Of a DNA stretch of 64,000 nt, positions 44,552-52,977 are shown piece after piece (positions within the stretch are counted from its first letter, which is position 1; each line of letters begins with the position of its first letter). Source of the stretch: Pedobacter heparinus DSM 2366 (GTDB lineage Bacteria; Bacteroidota; Bacteroidia; Sphingobacteriales; Sphingobacteriaceae). The translations under genes and the position numbers were made by a program. The stretch lies in NCBI RefSeq assembly GCF_000023825.1, contig NC_013061.1, forward strand, positions 4,092,001 through 4,156,000, written 5' to 3'. Below the pieces are notes generated by a model. The model searched no databases, had not been told where the DNA came from, and saw nothing but the letters and a program-made list of their open reading frames with translations.

Positions 44552-46453
44552 TTAAGCCACATCCAGGTTATTTTCTGCCTCATCATCAACTACTGGTTCT
44601 GCTTTTATCTCATCTTCGCTCACTTCATCTTTTTCTATCCGCAGGTTTCTGATGATATGCTGCTGTCTGTCGGGTGTGTTTTTACCCATGTAATATTCCA
44701 ACAGGTTTTTAATGGTCTGATCCTTAAGAATTACCGGATCAAGCCTGATGTCCTTACCGATAAACAATCCAAACTCATCAGGAGAAATTTCTCCCAAACC
44801 TTTAAACCTTGTGATCTCAGGTTTGTTGCCCAACTTTTCAATGGCCTTTTTACGCTCATCATCGCTATAGCAATAAATCGTTTCTTTTTTATTCCGTACC
44901 CTGAATAAGGGGGTTTGAAGAATATATACATGCCCGGCACGGACCAGGTCGGGGAAGAACTGCAGGAAGAATGTCATCATCAACAACCTGATGTGCATTC
45001 CATCCACATCCGCATCAGTCGCAATTACAATGTTATTGTAGTGCAGGCCATCCAGTCCATCTTCAATATTTAAAGCATGTTGCAAAAGGTTAAACTCTTC
45101 ATTTTCGTACACTACCTTTTTAGTCAGTTCATAACAGTTCAGGGGTTTTCCTTTTAAACTGAAAACGGCCTGGCAGTCAACGTCCCTCGATTTGGTAATG
45201 GATCCCGATGCGGAGTCACCCTCGGTAATAAATAAAGTAGTCTCGTACCTTTTATCATGTGTACTGTTAAAATGAATTTTACAATCCCTCAGTTTCTTGT
45301 TATGTAACGATGCTTTTTTGGCCCGGTCGTTGGCTAGTTTCTTAATTCCGGCAATATCTTTACGCTCACGTTCCGATTGCAAAATCCTTTTTAACAGGGC
45401 ATCCGCAACATCGGAATGTTTGTGTAAATAATCATCCAATTCCTTTTTCACAAAATCATTGATGAATGTCCTTACAGATGGCCCATCTGGCCCCATATTT
45501 TGAGAACCCAGCTTTGTTTTGGTCTGAGATTCAAAAACGGGTTCCTGTACACGCACTGATATCGCTGCAATGATAGAAGACCTGATATCGGAAGCATCAT
45601 ATTCCTTTTTATAAAACTCCCGGATCGTTTTTACCACAGCCTCCCTGAAGGCGGCCTGATGTGTACCACCCTGGGTGGTATGCTGGCCATTCACAAAAGA
45701 ATGATAGTCTTCACCATATTGCTGTCCATGTGTCATAGCAATCTCAATATCACTCCCTACCAGGTGAATGATCGGATAACGCACACTTTCTACATCTGCA
45801 TGTTTATGCAGCAGGTCATACAGTCCTCTTTCTGAAAAATATTTTTGTCCGTTAAAGTTGATGGTCAGGCCCGCATTCAGGAATACATAATTCCAGATCA
45901 TGCTTTCTACAAAATCAGGGATATAATGGTAGTTTCTGAAAATGGTTTCATCAGGGTAAAAAGTAATAGCGGTGCCATTACGCTGGGTGGTATCTATGAT
46001 GGCATTATCGAGTACAATTTCACCCTTGGAGAACTCAACTTTCTTTGTTTTATTGTCGCGGTAAGACTGTACAACAAAATTGGTAGATAAGGCATTTACG
46101 GCTTTAGTACCCACCCCATTCAGCCCTACAGATTTTTGGAAAGCCTTGCTGTCATATTTACCACCGGTATTAATTTTAGATACGCAATCAATTACCTTCC
46201 CCAATGGAATGCCACGGCCATAATCCCTTACATTTACTTTCTGGTCGGAAACCGTGATCTCAATGGTACGGCCAGAGCCCATCACAAACTCGTCAATAGA
46301 GTTGTCTACAATCTCTTTAAGTAACACATAGATCCCATCATCCTGGGCCGAGCCATCGCCCAGCTTTCCAATATACATACCGGGGCGTAACCTGATGTGT
46401 TCTTTCCAGTCAAGAGAGCGTATACTATCTTCATTATAATTCGGTTCTGCCAT
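44552..46453 (-). CDS. parE: DNA topoisomerase IV subunit B (GyrB/ParE family)
   Basis: The 633-residue protein has a GHKL ATPase domain (VLLKEIVDNSIDEF; VRDYGRGIPLGKV; SVGLNGVGTKAVNALS) and a transducer domain (SFVNGQHTTQGGTHQAAFREAV). The TOPRIM metal-binding motifs are TLFITEGDSASGSITKSRD and IVIATDADVDGMHIRLL. The C-terminal tail is acidic. Length and the lack of a GyrB insert fit ParE. The partner parC lies about 11 kb away on the same strand. A promoter with both -33 TTG and -7 TAAATTTG is visible upstream. Confidence 0.92.
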   Translation of the reverse strand: MAEPNYNEDSIRSLDWKEHIRLRPGMYIGKLGDGSAQDDGIYVLLKEIVDNSIDEFVMGSGRTIEITVSDQKVNVRDYGRGIPLGKVIDCVSKINTGGKYDSKAFQKSVGLNGVGTKAVNALSTNFVVQSYRDNKTKKVEFSKGEIVLDNAIIDTTQRNGTAITFYPDETIFRNYHYIPDFVESMIWNYVFLNAGLTINFNGQKYFSERGLYDLLHKHADVESVRYPIIHLVGSDIEIAMTHGQQYGEDYHSFVNGQHTTQGGTHQAAFREAVVKTIREFYKKEYDASDIRSSIIAAISVRVQEPVFESQTKTKLGSQNMGPDGPSVRTFINDFVKKELDDYLHKHSDVADALLKRILQSERERKDIAGIKKLANDRAKKASLHNKKLRDCKIHFNSTHDKRYETTLFITEGDSASGSITKSRDVDCQAVFSLKGKPLNCYELTKKVVYENEEFNLLQHALNIEDGLDGLHYNNIVIATDADVDGMHIRLLMMTFFLQFFPDLVRAGHVYILQTPLFRVRNKKETIYCYSDDERKKAIEKLGNKPEITRFKGLGEISPDEFGLFIGKDIRLDPVILKDQTIKNLLEYYMGKNTPDRQQHIIRNLRIEKDEVSEDEIKAEPVVDDEAENNLDVA

Positions 46454-46474
46454 GATGCGAAATGTGTAGAATTA

Positions 46475-46504
46475 CAAATTTAACGTAATATGCGGGTCAA
46501 GCAA
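46475..46504 (-). promoter_or_regulatory. Candidate promoter of parE with -33 and -7 elements
   Basis: On the minus strand, TTG (46502-46504) is followed after 19 bases by TAAATTTG (46475-46482), an exact TAnnTTTG with correct spacing for the Bacteroidota primary sigma factor. The -7 box ends 21 bases before the parE ATG. It is the best-formed promoter in the window. Confidence 0.6.
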
Positions 46505-46630
46505 CTACAATTTTCAACAAATACACATTTTTTCATTGGTGATATATTTCTTTTTAATGGTTTATGAAGCCATATGACCATGATAATTTCCGATAAAAGT
46601 GGCCCATAAGCAAAAGCCCGAATTAATGTG

Positions 46631-46638
46631 TACCTTTG
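46631..46638 (+). promoter_or_regulatory. Candidate -7 box (TACCTTTG) of the DEAD-box helicase gene
   Basis: TACCTTTG matches TAnnTTTG exactly and lies 54 bases before the TTG start, leaving a leader of roughly 45-50 bases. It is divergent from the parE promoter. Confidence 0.5.
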
Positions 46639-46692
46639 TAGCGGAACAATATTCTTTTGTTGCCATATCATATACATTAAAATACAAATACA

Positions 46693-48006
46693 TTGTTATT
46701 CAAAGAATTAAACCTGATTGAGCCCATTTTAAACGCGCTGCAAACAGAAGGTTATACACAACCTACCCCCATACAAGAACAAGCCATTCCATCTATACTA
46801 CAAAACAGAGATTTATTAGGCTGTGCACAAACAGGAACAGGAAAAACTGCTGCTTTTGCCATCCCTATGCTGCAACTGTTAAGTAAACCACACACCAACA
46901 CCAAGATCCATAAGGTTATTAAAGCCCTGGTACTAACACCAACCCGCGAGCTGGCTATACAAATTGAAGAAAGTTTTAAAGCTTATGGCAAAAACCTTCC
47001 GATCAGGCATCTCGTGATATTTGGCGGGGTAGGACAAAAAGCACAAACCGATGCCCTGCACAGAGGTGTAGACATCCTGGTTGCTACCCCTGGCCGTTTA
47101 TTGGACCTAATGAACCAAGGCTTTATCAACTTACGTGATATTGAAATTTTTGTGTTGGATGAAGCCGACAGGATGCTCGATATGGGTTTTATACACGACG
47201 TAAAGAAAGTGATTGCCAAACTACCGGCTAAAAGGCAAACCTTATTCTTCTCGGCCACCATGCCAAAGGAAATACAGGGTCTGGCCGATACCATTCTTAC
47301 CAACCCGGTTAAAGTAGAAGTTACCCCCGTGTCTTCCACTGCAGAAAAAATCCGGCAGGAGATCTTTTATGTAGAGAAAGGTGACAAAAAGGGCCTGCTG
47401 ATGCACATTTTACAGGACAAAACCATTGAAACAGCCTTGGTATTTGCCCGTACAAAACATGGTGCAGATCGTATTGTGAAAGACCTGATCAAAGTAGGAG
47501 TAAAAGCAGAAGCCATACATGGCAACAAATCGCAGAATGCACGACAACGGGCATTGACAAATTTCAAAGCTAAAACAACACGTATTCTTGTGGCTACAGA
47601 CATTGCTGCGCGTGGTATTGATGTGGATGAACTTAGCCATGTGATCAATTACGAATTGCCAAACATTCCCGAAACTTATGTACACCGTATCGGACGCACC
47701 GGCCGTGCAGGCTTAAGTGGCACTGCCCTATCGTTCTGTGATGCAGAAGAGAAAGAATTTTTAGATGATATAGAAAAACTGATAGGCCTCAAACTTCCGG
47801 TAACAGAAGACCATCCTTTTGCTATGAGCTGGCAAAGCCTGCTTTCGGGTGCCGCTGCAGCAAAAACAAAGGGCAAAACCAAACCTTCAAGAGGCCAGCG
47901 ATCTGAAAGAACTTCCCGACCGGAAAAGAAAGAACATGAACCCAATTTAAGTGGTGCAAAAAAAACACCTGGTGGAAGTGGGAACCGCCGTTGGTGGAAG
48001 AAATAA
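46693..48006 (+). CDS. DEAD-box ATP-dependent RNA helicase
   Basis: The 437-residue protein has every helicase motif in order: Q motif (YTQPTPIQEQAIP), I (AQTGTGKT), Ia (PTRELA), Ib (TPGR), II (DEAD), III (SAT), IV (ALVFARTKHG), V (ARGID) and VI (HRIGRTGR). A basic, Lys/Arg/Gly-rich tail of about 65 residues, ending SGNRRWWKK, probably helps RNA binding, as in RhlE-type helicases. It likely acts in ribosome assembly or RNA decay. The start is TTG at 46693; no upstream ATG in frame gives a better N terminus. Confidence 0.93.
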   Translation: MLFKELNLIEPILNALQTEGYTQPTPIQEQAIPSILQNRDLLGCAQTGTGKTAAFAIPMLQLLSKPHTNTKIHKVIKALVLTPTRELAIQIEESFKAYGKNLPIRHLVIFGGVGQKAQTDALHRGVDILVATPGRLLDLMNQGFINLRDIEIFVLDEADRMLDMGFIHDVKKVIAKLPAKRQTLFFSATMPKEIQGLADTILTNPVKVEVTPVSSTAEKIRQEIFYVEKGDKKGLLMHILQDKTIETALVFARTKHGADRIVKDLIKVGVKAEAIHGNKSQNARQRALTNFKAKTTRILVATDIAARGIDVDELSHVINYELPNIPETYVHRIGRTGRAGLSGTALSFCDAEEKEFLDDIEKLIGLKLPVTEDHPFAMSWQSLLSGAAAAKTKGKTKPSRGQRSERTSRPEKKEHEPNLSGAKKTPGGSGNRRWWKK

Positions 48007-48029
48007 ATAAAAAGCCATCAAACTAAGCA

Positions 48030-48065
48030 CCCATATAATTGTTATAATCAAAATAATTATATGGG
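48030..48065 (+). promoter_or_regulatory. Hairpin overlapping the start codon of the HAD phosphatase gene
   Basis: Stem arms 48030-48043 (CCCATATAATTGTT) and 48052-48065 (AATAATTATATGGG) pair over 14 base pairs with one G-U and an 8-base loop. The 3' arm contains the ATG at 48061-48063. In RNA this would hide the start codon and part of the ribosome-binding region. It has no U tract, so it is not a standard terminator. Translational control is inference. Confidence 0.6.
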
Positions 48066-48675
48066 AACCACTAAAATAAAGGTGCTCTTTTTTGATGTTG
48101 GCGGTGTATTGCTCAATAATGGCTGGGGCCACCAGTCCCGACAAGAAGCGGCCAGGCTATTTGATCTCAATTATGAAGAAATGGACGTGCTGCACGATTT
48201 CATTTTCAATATTTATGAGATCGGTAAAATCACGCTCGATGATTATCTGGATACAGTGGTCTTTAATCACCCCAGGAGCTTCAGTAAAGAAGACTTCAAG
48301 TCATTCATGTTTGCACAATCTGAAGAATTACCTGGCTTCCTGCAATGGCTTAAAGACTGGAAGCGAAGCTGTGGCTTCCGGATCATCTCTATCAATAATG
48401 AGGGTAGGGAACTCAACAATCACCGCATTCAAAAGTTTGGCCTGCACGATTGTTTTGACGCTTTTGTATCTTCATGTGAAGTGGGGATGCGGAAACCTGA
48501 CCCCGGGATTTTTAAATTGGCTATGGGTATAGCACAGGTAAATCCTGATGAGTGTATCTATTTCGACGACAGGATCATGTTGGCCCAGGCTGCCCAAAAA
48601 CTGGGAATCAGGGCCATCCATCACCAGGATTTTTTAAGTACAAAGAAGATATTGGAAGCAGTTAAATCTCAGTAA
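48061..48675 (+). CDS. HAD-superfamily phosphatase (HAD-IA type)
   Basis: The 204-residue cytoplasmic protein has HAD motif I KVLFFDVGGVLLNNGW (nucleophile Asp near residue 12), an alpha-helical cap (residues about 20-85), motif II in IISINNEG, the motif III lysine in VGMRKPDPGIFKLAM and motif IV in CIYFDDRIMLAQAA. The Asp-x-Gly form of motif I matches YihX-like sugar-phosphate phosphatases. It begins inside a stable hairpin. Its stop overlaps the aldolase start (TAATG), which points to a role on sugar phosphates. The precise substrate is unknown. Confidence 0.88.
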   Translation: MGTTKIKVLFFDVGGVLLNNGWGHQSRQEAARLFDLNYEEMDVLHDFIFNIYEIGKITLDDYLDTVVFNHPRSFSKEDFKSFMFAQSEELPGFLQWLKDWKRSCGFRIISINNEGRELNNHRIQKFGLHDCFDAFVSSCEVGMRKPDPGIFKLAMGIAQVNPDECIYFDDRIMLAQAAQKLGIRAIHHQDFLSTKKILEAVKSQ

Positions 48676-49721
48676 TGAGGGTGATGATGAATTTACAAGA
48701 ACTTAAGCATACAGCACAAAGGCTTATGGCCAATGATAAAGGTTTATTGGCTATGGACGAGAGTTTAGGTACCTGCAATAAGCGGTTTAAGGCTCTGGGA
48801 ATTCCAGAAACAGAGGAATATCGCCGGCAATACCGGGAGTTGATTGTAACTACCCCCCATTTGGAAGAAAGCATTAGCGGCGCTATTCTATTTGAGGAAA
48901 CGCTTTATCAAAAGACAGAAACTGGCACTCCATTTCTGGAGATTCTGGACCATAAAGGAATTATTACCGGAATAAAAGTAGATCAGGGCGCTGTTGCCTT
49001 ACCTGGCTTTCCTGCTGAGCAGGTTACCGAAGGCCTTGACGGTATGCAAAACCGTTTGGCCACCTACTATAAACTAGGTCTGCGTTTTGCTAAATTCCGT
49101 GCAGTCATTAACATTGGTCGTGATACGCCAACCAATACAGCGATCAGAATAAATGCGGTAACCCTGGCAAGGTATGCCGCGCTTTGTCAGGAAGCCGGAA
49201 TTGTACCTGTTGTAGAGCCTGAAGTACTGATGGATGGAGACCATACACTCCATCAATGTGCCGAAGTTACACGTACTGTCTTAAAAGAAGTTTTTAACGA
49301 ACTGTACGAACAAAGGGTGCAGCTGGAAGGAATGATCTTAAAACCCAATATGGTTTTACCAGGACTCAGTTGCCAGGATCAAAGTCATATTGAAGACATT
49401 GCTGCTGAAACAATTTCTTGTTTTTTACAGGTAGTTCCGGCCGCAGTTGCTGGTATTGCATTCCTGTCGGGCGGGCAGTCGGCAACTCTCGCTTCAGCCC
49501 GTTTAAATATGATGCACCAAAAGTTCGGCACGGTAATACCTTGGCCTTTAACCTTTTCTTTTTCAAGGGCGATTCAACAACCTGCTTTAGAAAAATGGAG
49601 CGGTAAAGCAGAAAATGTAGCAGCGGCCCAGCAAATGCTGGCACATCGTGCGGCCTGTAATAGTGCGGCACGAAGAGCTGAATATAGTCCGTCTATGGAA
49701 ACCAATAAACGGGAGCCATAA
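48675..49721 (+). CDS. Class I fructose-bisphosphate aldolase
   Basis: The 348-residue enzyme cleaves fructose-1,6-bisphosphate through a Schiff base, with Lys223 in EGMILKPNMVLPG. It also has the class I phrases LMANDKGLLAMDESLGTCNKRF, LDHKGIITGIKVDQGA, RFAKFRAVINIG, VVEPEVLMDGDH and AGIAFLSGGQSATLASARLN. The length matches animal-type class I aldolases. The ATG at 48675 overlaps the HAD stop. A later ATG at 48687, preceded by AGGGTG, may be the true start and would remove the odd MRVM. Its stop overlaps the start of a decayed phosphomannomutase-like gene. Confidence 0.95.
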   Translation: MRVMMNLQELKHTAQRLMANDKGLLAMDESLGTCNKRFKALGIPETEEYRRQYRELIVTTPHLEESISGAILFEETLYQKTETGTPFLEILDHKGIITGIKVDQGAVALPGFPAEQVTEGLDGMQNRLATYYKLGLRFAKFRAVINIGRDTPTNTAIRINAVTLARYAALCQEAGIVPVVEPEVLMDGDHTLHQCAEVTRTVLKEVFNELYEQRVQLEGMILKPNMVLPGLSCQDQSHIEDIAAETISCFLQVVPAAVAGIAFLSGGQSATLASARLNMMHQKFGTVIPWPLTFSFSRAIQQPALEKWSGKAENVAAAQQMLAHRAACNSAARRAEYSPSMETNKREP

Positions 49722-50104
49722 TGAAACAATCATTATATTTGATCTTGATGGCACTTTAGCCTAAAGTAAAGCTGCGCTGGAACCGGAAATGGCTAAACTT
49801 TTAGGCTCACTGCTCCGTGTAGCCAGGGTTGGCAATTATATCTGGTGGTGCCTGGACACAATTTGAAAAGCAGGTATTGTCACAGTTAGCTGCAGACGCA
49901 AACTTAAGCAACCTGTCAATTTTACCCACCTGTGGCACTAAATATTACCAATACAATTCAGATTGGCAACAACTGTATGCCGAAAATTTCACAACCGGGG
50001 AAAAAAACAAAATCATTACTAACCTTAATGCTGCTGTAAAAAGCGCCGGGTTTGCTACCAACAAAATCTGGTCTGGGAAACGGAAAGGGTTATTGAAGCC
50101 ATAG
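49721..50104 (+). pseudogene. Decayed phosphomannomutase-like HAD-IIB gene
   Basis: The ATG at 49721 overlaps the aldolase stop (TAATG). Translation in three frames recovers a continuous HAD-IIB/eukaryotic-type phosphomannomutase sequence: IIFDLDGTLA then a TAA stop, SKAALEPEMAKLLGSLL, a frameshift near 49829, then IISGGAWTQFEKQVLSQL, ILPTCGTKYYQYNSDWQQLY and ending NKIWSGKRKGLLKP. Lesions seen are a frame change between the ATG and the DxDGT motif, a nonsense codon after LDGTLA, an extra base before AIISGG, and loss of the C-terminal half. Such enzymes interconvert mannose-6- and mannose-1-phosphate. The gene cannot make a full product. Confidence 0.85.
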
Positions 50105-50142
50105 TAGCTTGTTTAGATATAACCCCACCTTTGTTCTTTTAC

Positions 50143-50150
50143 TATCTTTG
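50143..50150 (+). promoter_or_regulatory. Candidate -7 box (TATCTTTG) of the MFS gene at 50180
   Basis: TATCTTTG matches TAnnTTTG exactly and ends 29 bases before the ATG at 50180. It lies just past the pseudogene, so the MFS gene is probably expressed independently. Confidence 0.5.
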
Positions 50151-50179
50151 AGGCTCCAAAATACTTATTATTTGAATGT

Positions 50180-51385
50180 ATGTCGCTGCCCAAACAAATT
50201 GCTGGCCATTATAAAGAATCATTTTCAGGTTTAAGCAGGGAAACCTGGATCCTAAGCATAGTGATGCTTATTAACCGTAGCGGTTATATGGCCGTTCCAT
50301 TTATGGGTCTGTATGTGACGCAGTCGCTGCACCGCCTGCCTTCAGATGCAGGATTGATCATTACGCTTTTTGGTATTGGCTCTATATTGGGCTCGGCCGT
50401 TGGCGGCAAGCTTACAGACGTCATTGGGTTCAGACCTGTACAAATTATTGCGGCCATAGTAAGTGGTATTTTCTTTTTATTTTTTGCCAGTGTTACCCAT
50501 TTTCAAACACTATGTGTACTGGCTTTGGTCATCAGCTTTTTTTCAGAGGCCTTTCGGCCTGCTAATTTTGCTGCTATCGCAGCTTATGCAAAAAAAGGGC
50601 TCGAAACTCGTTCCTATTCCTTAAACCGTCTGGCAACCAATATAGGCTGGGCTTTTGGGGTTAGTATGGGTGGTATGATTGCTTCTTATAACTACAGACT
50701 CCTATTTTATATAGATGGGGCAGTTAGTATTTTTGCCGGCCTGTGTATCCTCTTTTTCTTGCCCAGAATCCGAAACTACAGCAAAACCATAAAAGAAAAA
50801 GTAAAAGGTGTTGTGGTCAGAAAACCATGGCAGGATACTGTTTTCGTTAAATTCATTCTTCTTACCACCGTTTTTATTTTAGGTTTCTTCCTGGTTTTCC
50901 GTGTTGTTCCTGTATTTTTTAAAGAAATCTGGAAAATCGATGAATTTATGATCGGATTAATCCTTGGTCTTAATGGTGTAATCATTGCGCTATTTGAAAT
51001 GGTAATGATCCATAAAATTGAGCATAAAAAATCGCCCATGTTCTTTATCGTTATTGGTGTTTTACTTATCGCTGCTTCGTTCCTGCTGCTGATGCTGCCT
51101 TTTGGCAATCCGGTATTTCTGGGTGCATTATGCCTTATTTTATTTACACTGGGCGAAATGTTTACACTCCCATTTGTAAATACATTTGTAATGAGCAGAG
51201 CAAATGAGTTTAACAGGGGGTTATATGCTGCAGGCTACATGTTAAGCTGGTCTGTAGCCCAGGTAGTTGGTCCTACCGCAGGTTTTTACATTGCAGAGCA
51301 GTATGGTTACAACACTTTGTGGATTGGATTGTCTACCTTGATGTTGCTGACTGCTTATTTTTATAAACGCCTTAAAACAGTCTAA
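50180..51385 (+). CDS. MFS transporter
   Basis: The 401-residue membrane protein has about 12 transmembrane helices. The motif A region is GSAVGGKLTDVIGFRPVQII, between helices 2 and 3. Conserved phrases near the C terminus (NEFNRGLYAAGYMLSWSVAQVVGPTAGFYIAEQYG) resemble the MdtH/YfkF-type drug transporter group. Substrate unknown. A perfect bidirectional terminator follows the gene and separates it from the convergent OmpA-like gene. Confidence 0.87.
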   Translation: MSLPKQIAGHYKESFSGLSRETWILSIVMLINRSGYMAVPFMGLYVTQSLHRLPSDAGLIITLFGIGSILGSAVGGKLTDVIGFRPVQIIAAIVSGIFFLFFASVTHFQTLCVLALVISFFSEAFRPANFAAIAAYAKKGLETRSYSLNRLATNIGWAFGVSMGGMIASYNYRLLFYIDGAVSIFAGLCILFFLPRIRNYSKTIKEKVKGVVVRKPWQDTVFVKFILLTTVFILGFFLVFRVVPVFFKEIWKIDEFMIGLILGLNGVIIALFEMVMIHKIEHKKSPMFFIVIGVLLIAASFLLLMLPFGNPVFLGALCLILFTLGEMFTLPFVNTFVMSRANEFNRGLYAAGYMLSWSVAQVVGPTAGFYIAEQYGYNTLWIGLSTLMLLTAYFYKRLKTV

Positions 51386-51401
51386 CTGTCCAACAGGTAT
51401 A

Positions 51402-51437
51402 AAATAAAAGGCTCACCTGATTGCGAGCCTTTTATTT
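51402..51437. terminator. Bidirectional intrinsic terminator between the MFS and OmpA-like genes
   Basis: Perfect 13-base inverted repeats AAATAAAAGGCTC (51402-51414) and GAGCCTTTTATTT (51425-51437) enclose a 10-base loop. A and T runs lie on either side, and the site sits between two convergent stops. Confidence 0.85.
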
Positions 51438-51438
51438 G

Positions 51439-52299
51439 TTATTCTTTAGCTGTATCCGGAGCTTTTCCTATCAAATCCATAAACTGGTCAAGTTTTGGCG
51501 TAATGATAATCTGGGTACGCCTGTTCTTTGCCTTACCAGCCTCTGTATCATTGGCTGCCAGCGGATTGTATTCCCCCCTTCCACCTGCGGTTAACCGTTT
51601 CGGATCAACTCCATAAGTATTTTGCAGCGCCTGCACAACAGAAGATGCCCTTAACGCACTTAAATCCCAGTTGTTACGGATATTTACCATAGAGATGGGT
51701 ACATTATCTGTATTACCCTCTATCAGCACATCGTAATCTCGGTAATCTTTAATAATCTTGGCAATTTTACTTAAGGTTTCCCCTGCTTTAGGTAAAATCT
51801 CGTAACTACCCGATTTGTAAAGCATATTGTCGGAAAGTGAGATATATACCACACCCTTGAGCACCTGAACGTCTACATCCCTCAACTCCTCCCGGCTTAA
51901 AGAACGGGTAAGGTTATTGGTCAGCACCATATTCAGCGAGTCGCTTTTGTTCTTGGTATTTACCAAGTGCTGGATATATTTATTGGAAGAATTGATCTCA
52001 TCCACCAATTTTGAAATGTTTACATTCCCCTGGTTTGATGAGGTTAAGCACTTATTTAACGCCGCCTGCAGAGCTGCTGCATTTTTCTGTTCGGCAGCAA
52101 TCTGTTCTTCAAGGCTCTTAACCCGCGATGAAGATCCGGAAAGATCCTGCTGACTGCCCTGGTATTTTTGGTTTAGCTCCCGGCTTCGCTGCTGCAGCTC
52201 ATCATATTTTGATTGCAGCTCGCTGTATTTTTTATTACTTACACAGCCCTGAAATAAAATGGCCAGGGCCAATGCAGTTGTTAACATTGAAAATTTCAT
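51439..52299 (-). CDS. OmpA-family lipoprotein with coiled-coil linker
   Basis: The 286-residue product has a lipobox (LFQGCVSNKK, Cys19). A long coiled coil runs from about residues 22-120 (SELQSKYDELQQRSRELNQKY; VKSLEEQIAAEQKNAAALQAALNK). A C-terminal OmpA peptidoglycan-binding domain at about 160-275 has LIEGNTDNVPI, NWDLSALRASSVVQALQ, RLTAGGRGEYNPLA and the NRRTQIIITP arginines. It probably tethers the outer membrane to peptidoglycan. The gene is monocistronic and ends at the bidirectional terminator. Confidence 0.93.
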   Translation of the reverse strand: MKFSMLTTALALAILFQGCVSNKKYSELQSKYDELQQRSRELNQKYQGSQQDLSGSSSRVKSLEEQIAAEQKNAAALQAALNKCLTSSNQGNVNISKLVDEINSSNKYIQHLVNTKNKSDSLNMVLTNNLTRSLSREELRDVDVQVLKGVVYISLSDNMLYKSGSYEILPKAGETLSKIAKIIKDYRDYDVLIEGNTDNVPISMVNIRNNWDLSALRASSVVQALQNTYGVDPKRLTAGGRGEYNPLAANDTEAGKAKNRRTQIIITPKLDQFMDLIGKAPDTAKE

Positions 52300-52462
52300 A
52301 TTTTATTTATTTAATAAACAATAATGAAAGCAGCTTAACATCAGCAAATTCCAGGCCACTATCTATAAAACATTTCCCTCTCTTTCCTAAACATTTTTTA
52401 ACCTTAACTGTTATCCCTTTTTGATATCCTGTTATAGATTATCTAATAATAAATACATATCT

Positions 52463-52960
52463 ATGAAAAACTTAATGAACAAATTAATGATGGCCGTAAT
52501 GGTAATCGCCATTGCGGGTACAGCCTTTACCAGCTGCAAAAGCAAACCAAAAGATGCAGATGTTAAGGCCGCTATTGAAACTGCAATACAGGCAAAACCA
52601 GATGCTTCAGGTACTACAGTGGCCGTTGATAATGGCGTGGCTACGCTTAGCGGAGAAGTGACAAATGAGGCCGCAAAAGAAGATCTTGGCAAGACTGCGG
52701 CCACCATTATGGGCGTAAAATCAGTGGTAAACAATCTTACTGTAAGACCTGCAGCTCCTGTAGCGATTGCCATGGACGATCCACTTACTGCAGCTGTTAA
52801 AGATGCGACCAAAGATTTCCCAACTGTTAACGCAACGGTATCAGCAGGTGTAATTACCCTAAAAGGAGAAATCCAGAAAGCCAGTCTCCAGAAACTTATG
52901 ATGGCACTGCAGGCCTTAAAACCTAAAAAAGTAGACAATACCCAACTGGTTATCAAATAA
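52463..52960 (+). CDS. BON-domain lipoprotein
   Basis: I choose the ATG at 52463 (165 residues), which gives a clean signal sequence with lipobox AFTSCKSK. An in-frame start at 52421 would place 14 unlikely residues before it. Two BON-like repeats follow: ADVKAAIETAIQAKPDASGTTVAVDNGVATLSGEV to about residue 90, and LTAAVKDATKDFPTVNATVSAGVITLKGEIQ from about 105. BON domains bind phospholipid or envelope surfaces. The next gene starts 17 bases later and shares the BON/SH3 theme, so the two are an operon. Confidence 0.88.
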   Translation: MKNLMNKLMMAVMVIAIAGTAFTSCKSKPKDADVKAAIETAIQAKPDASGTTVAVDNGVATLSGEVTNEAAKEDLGKTAATIMGVKSVVNNLTVRPAAPVAIAMDDPLTAAVKDATKDFPTVNATVSAGVITLKGEIQKASLQKLMMALQALKPKKVDNTQLVIK

Positions 52961-52977
52961 TTGAGGAGGAACAAAAA

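Noticed and set aside
46454..46692. Possible tRNA or small RNA in the 239-base gap between parE and the helicase gene
   Set aside because: No cloverleaf or strong stem is visible; the gap is explained by two divergent promoters.
49829..50104. A stand-alone small gene of 91 residues
   Set aside because: It is the middle part of a HAD-IIB phosphomannomutase whose N-terminal DxDGT motif is just upstream in another frame; it starts mid-domain and is better read as a pseudogene fragment.
52432..52974. A 180-residue minus-strand frame over the BON lipoprotein gene
   Set aside because: Mirror of the Ala/Val-rich BON gene, which has a signal peptide, lipobox and family match; the antisense frame has none.
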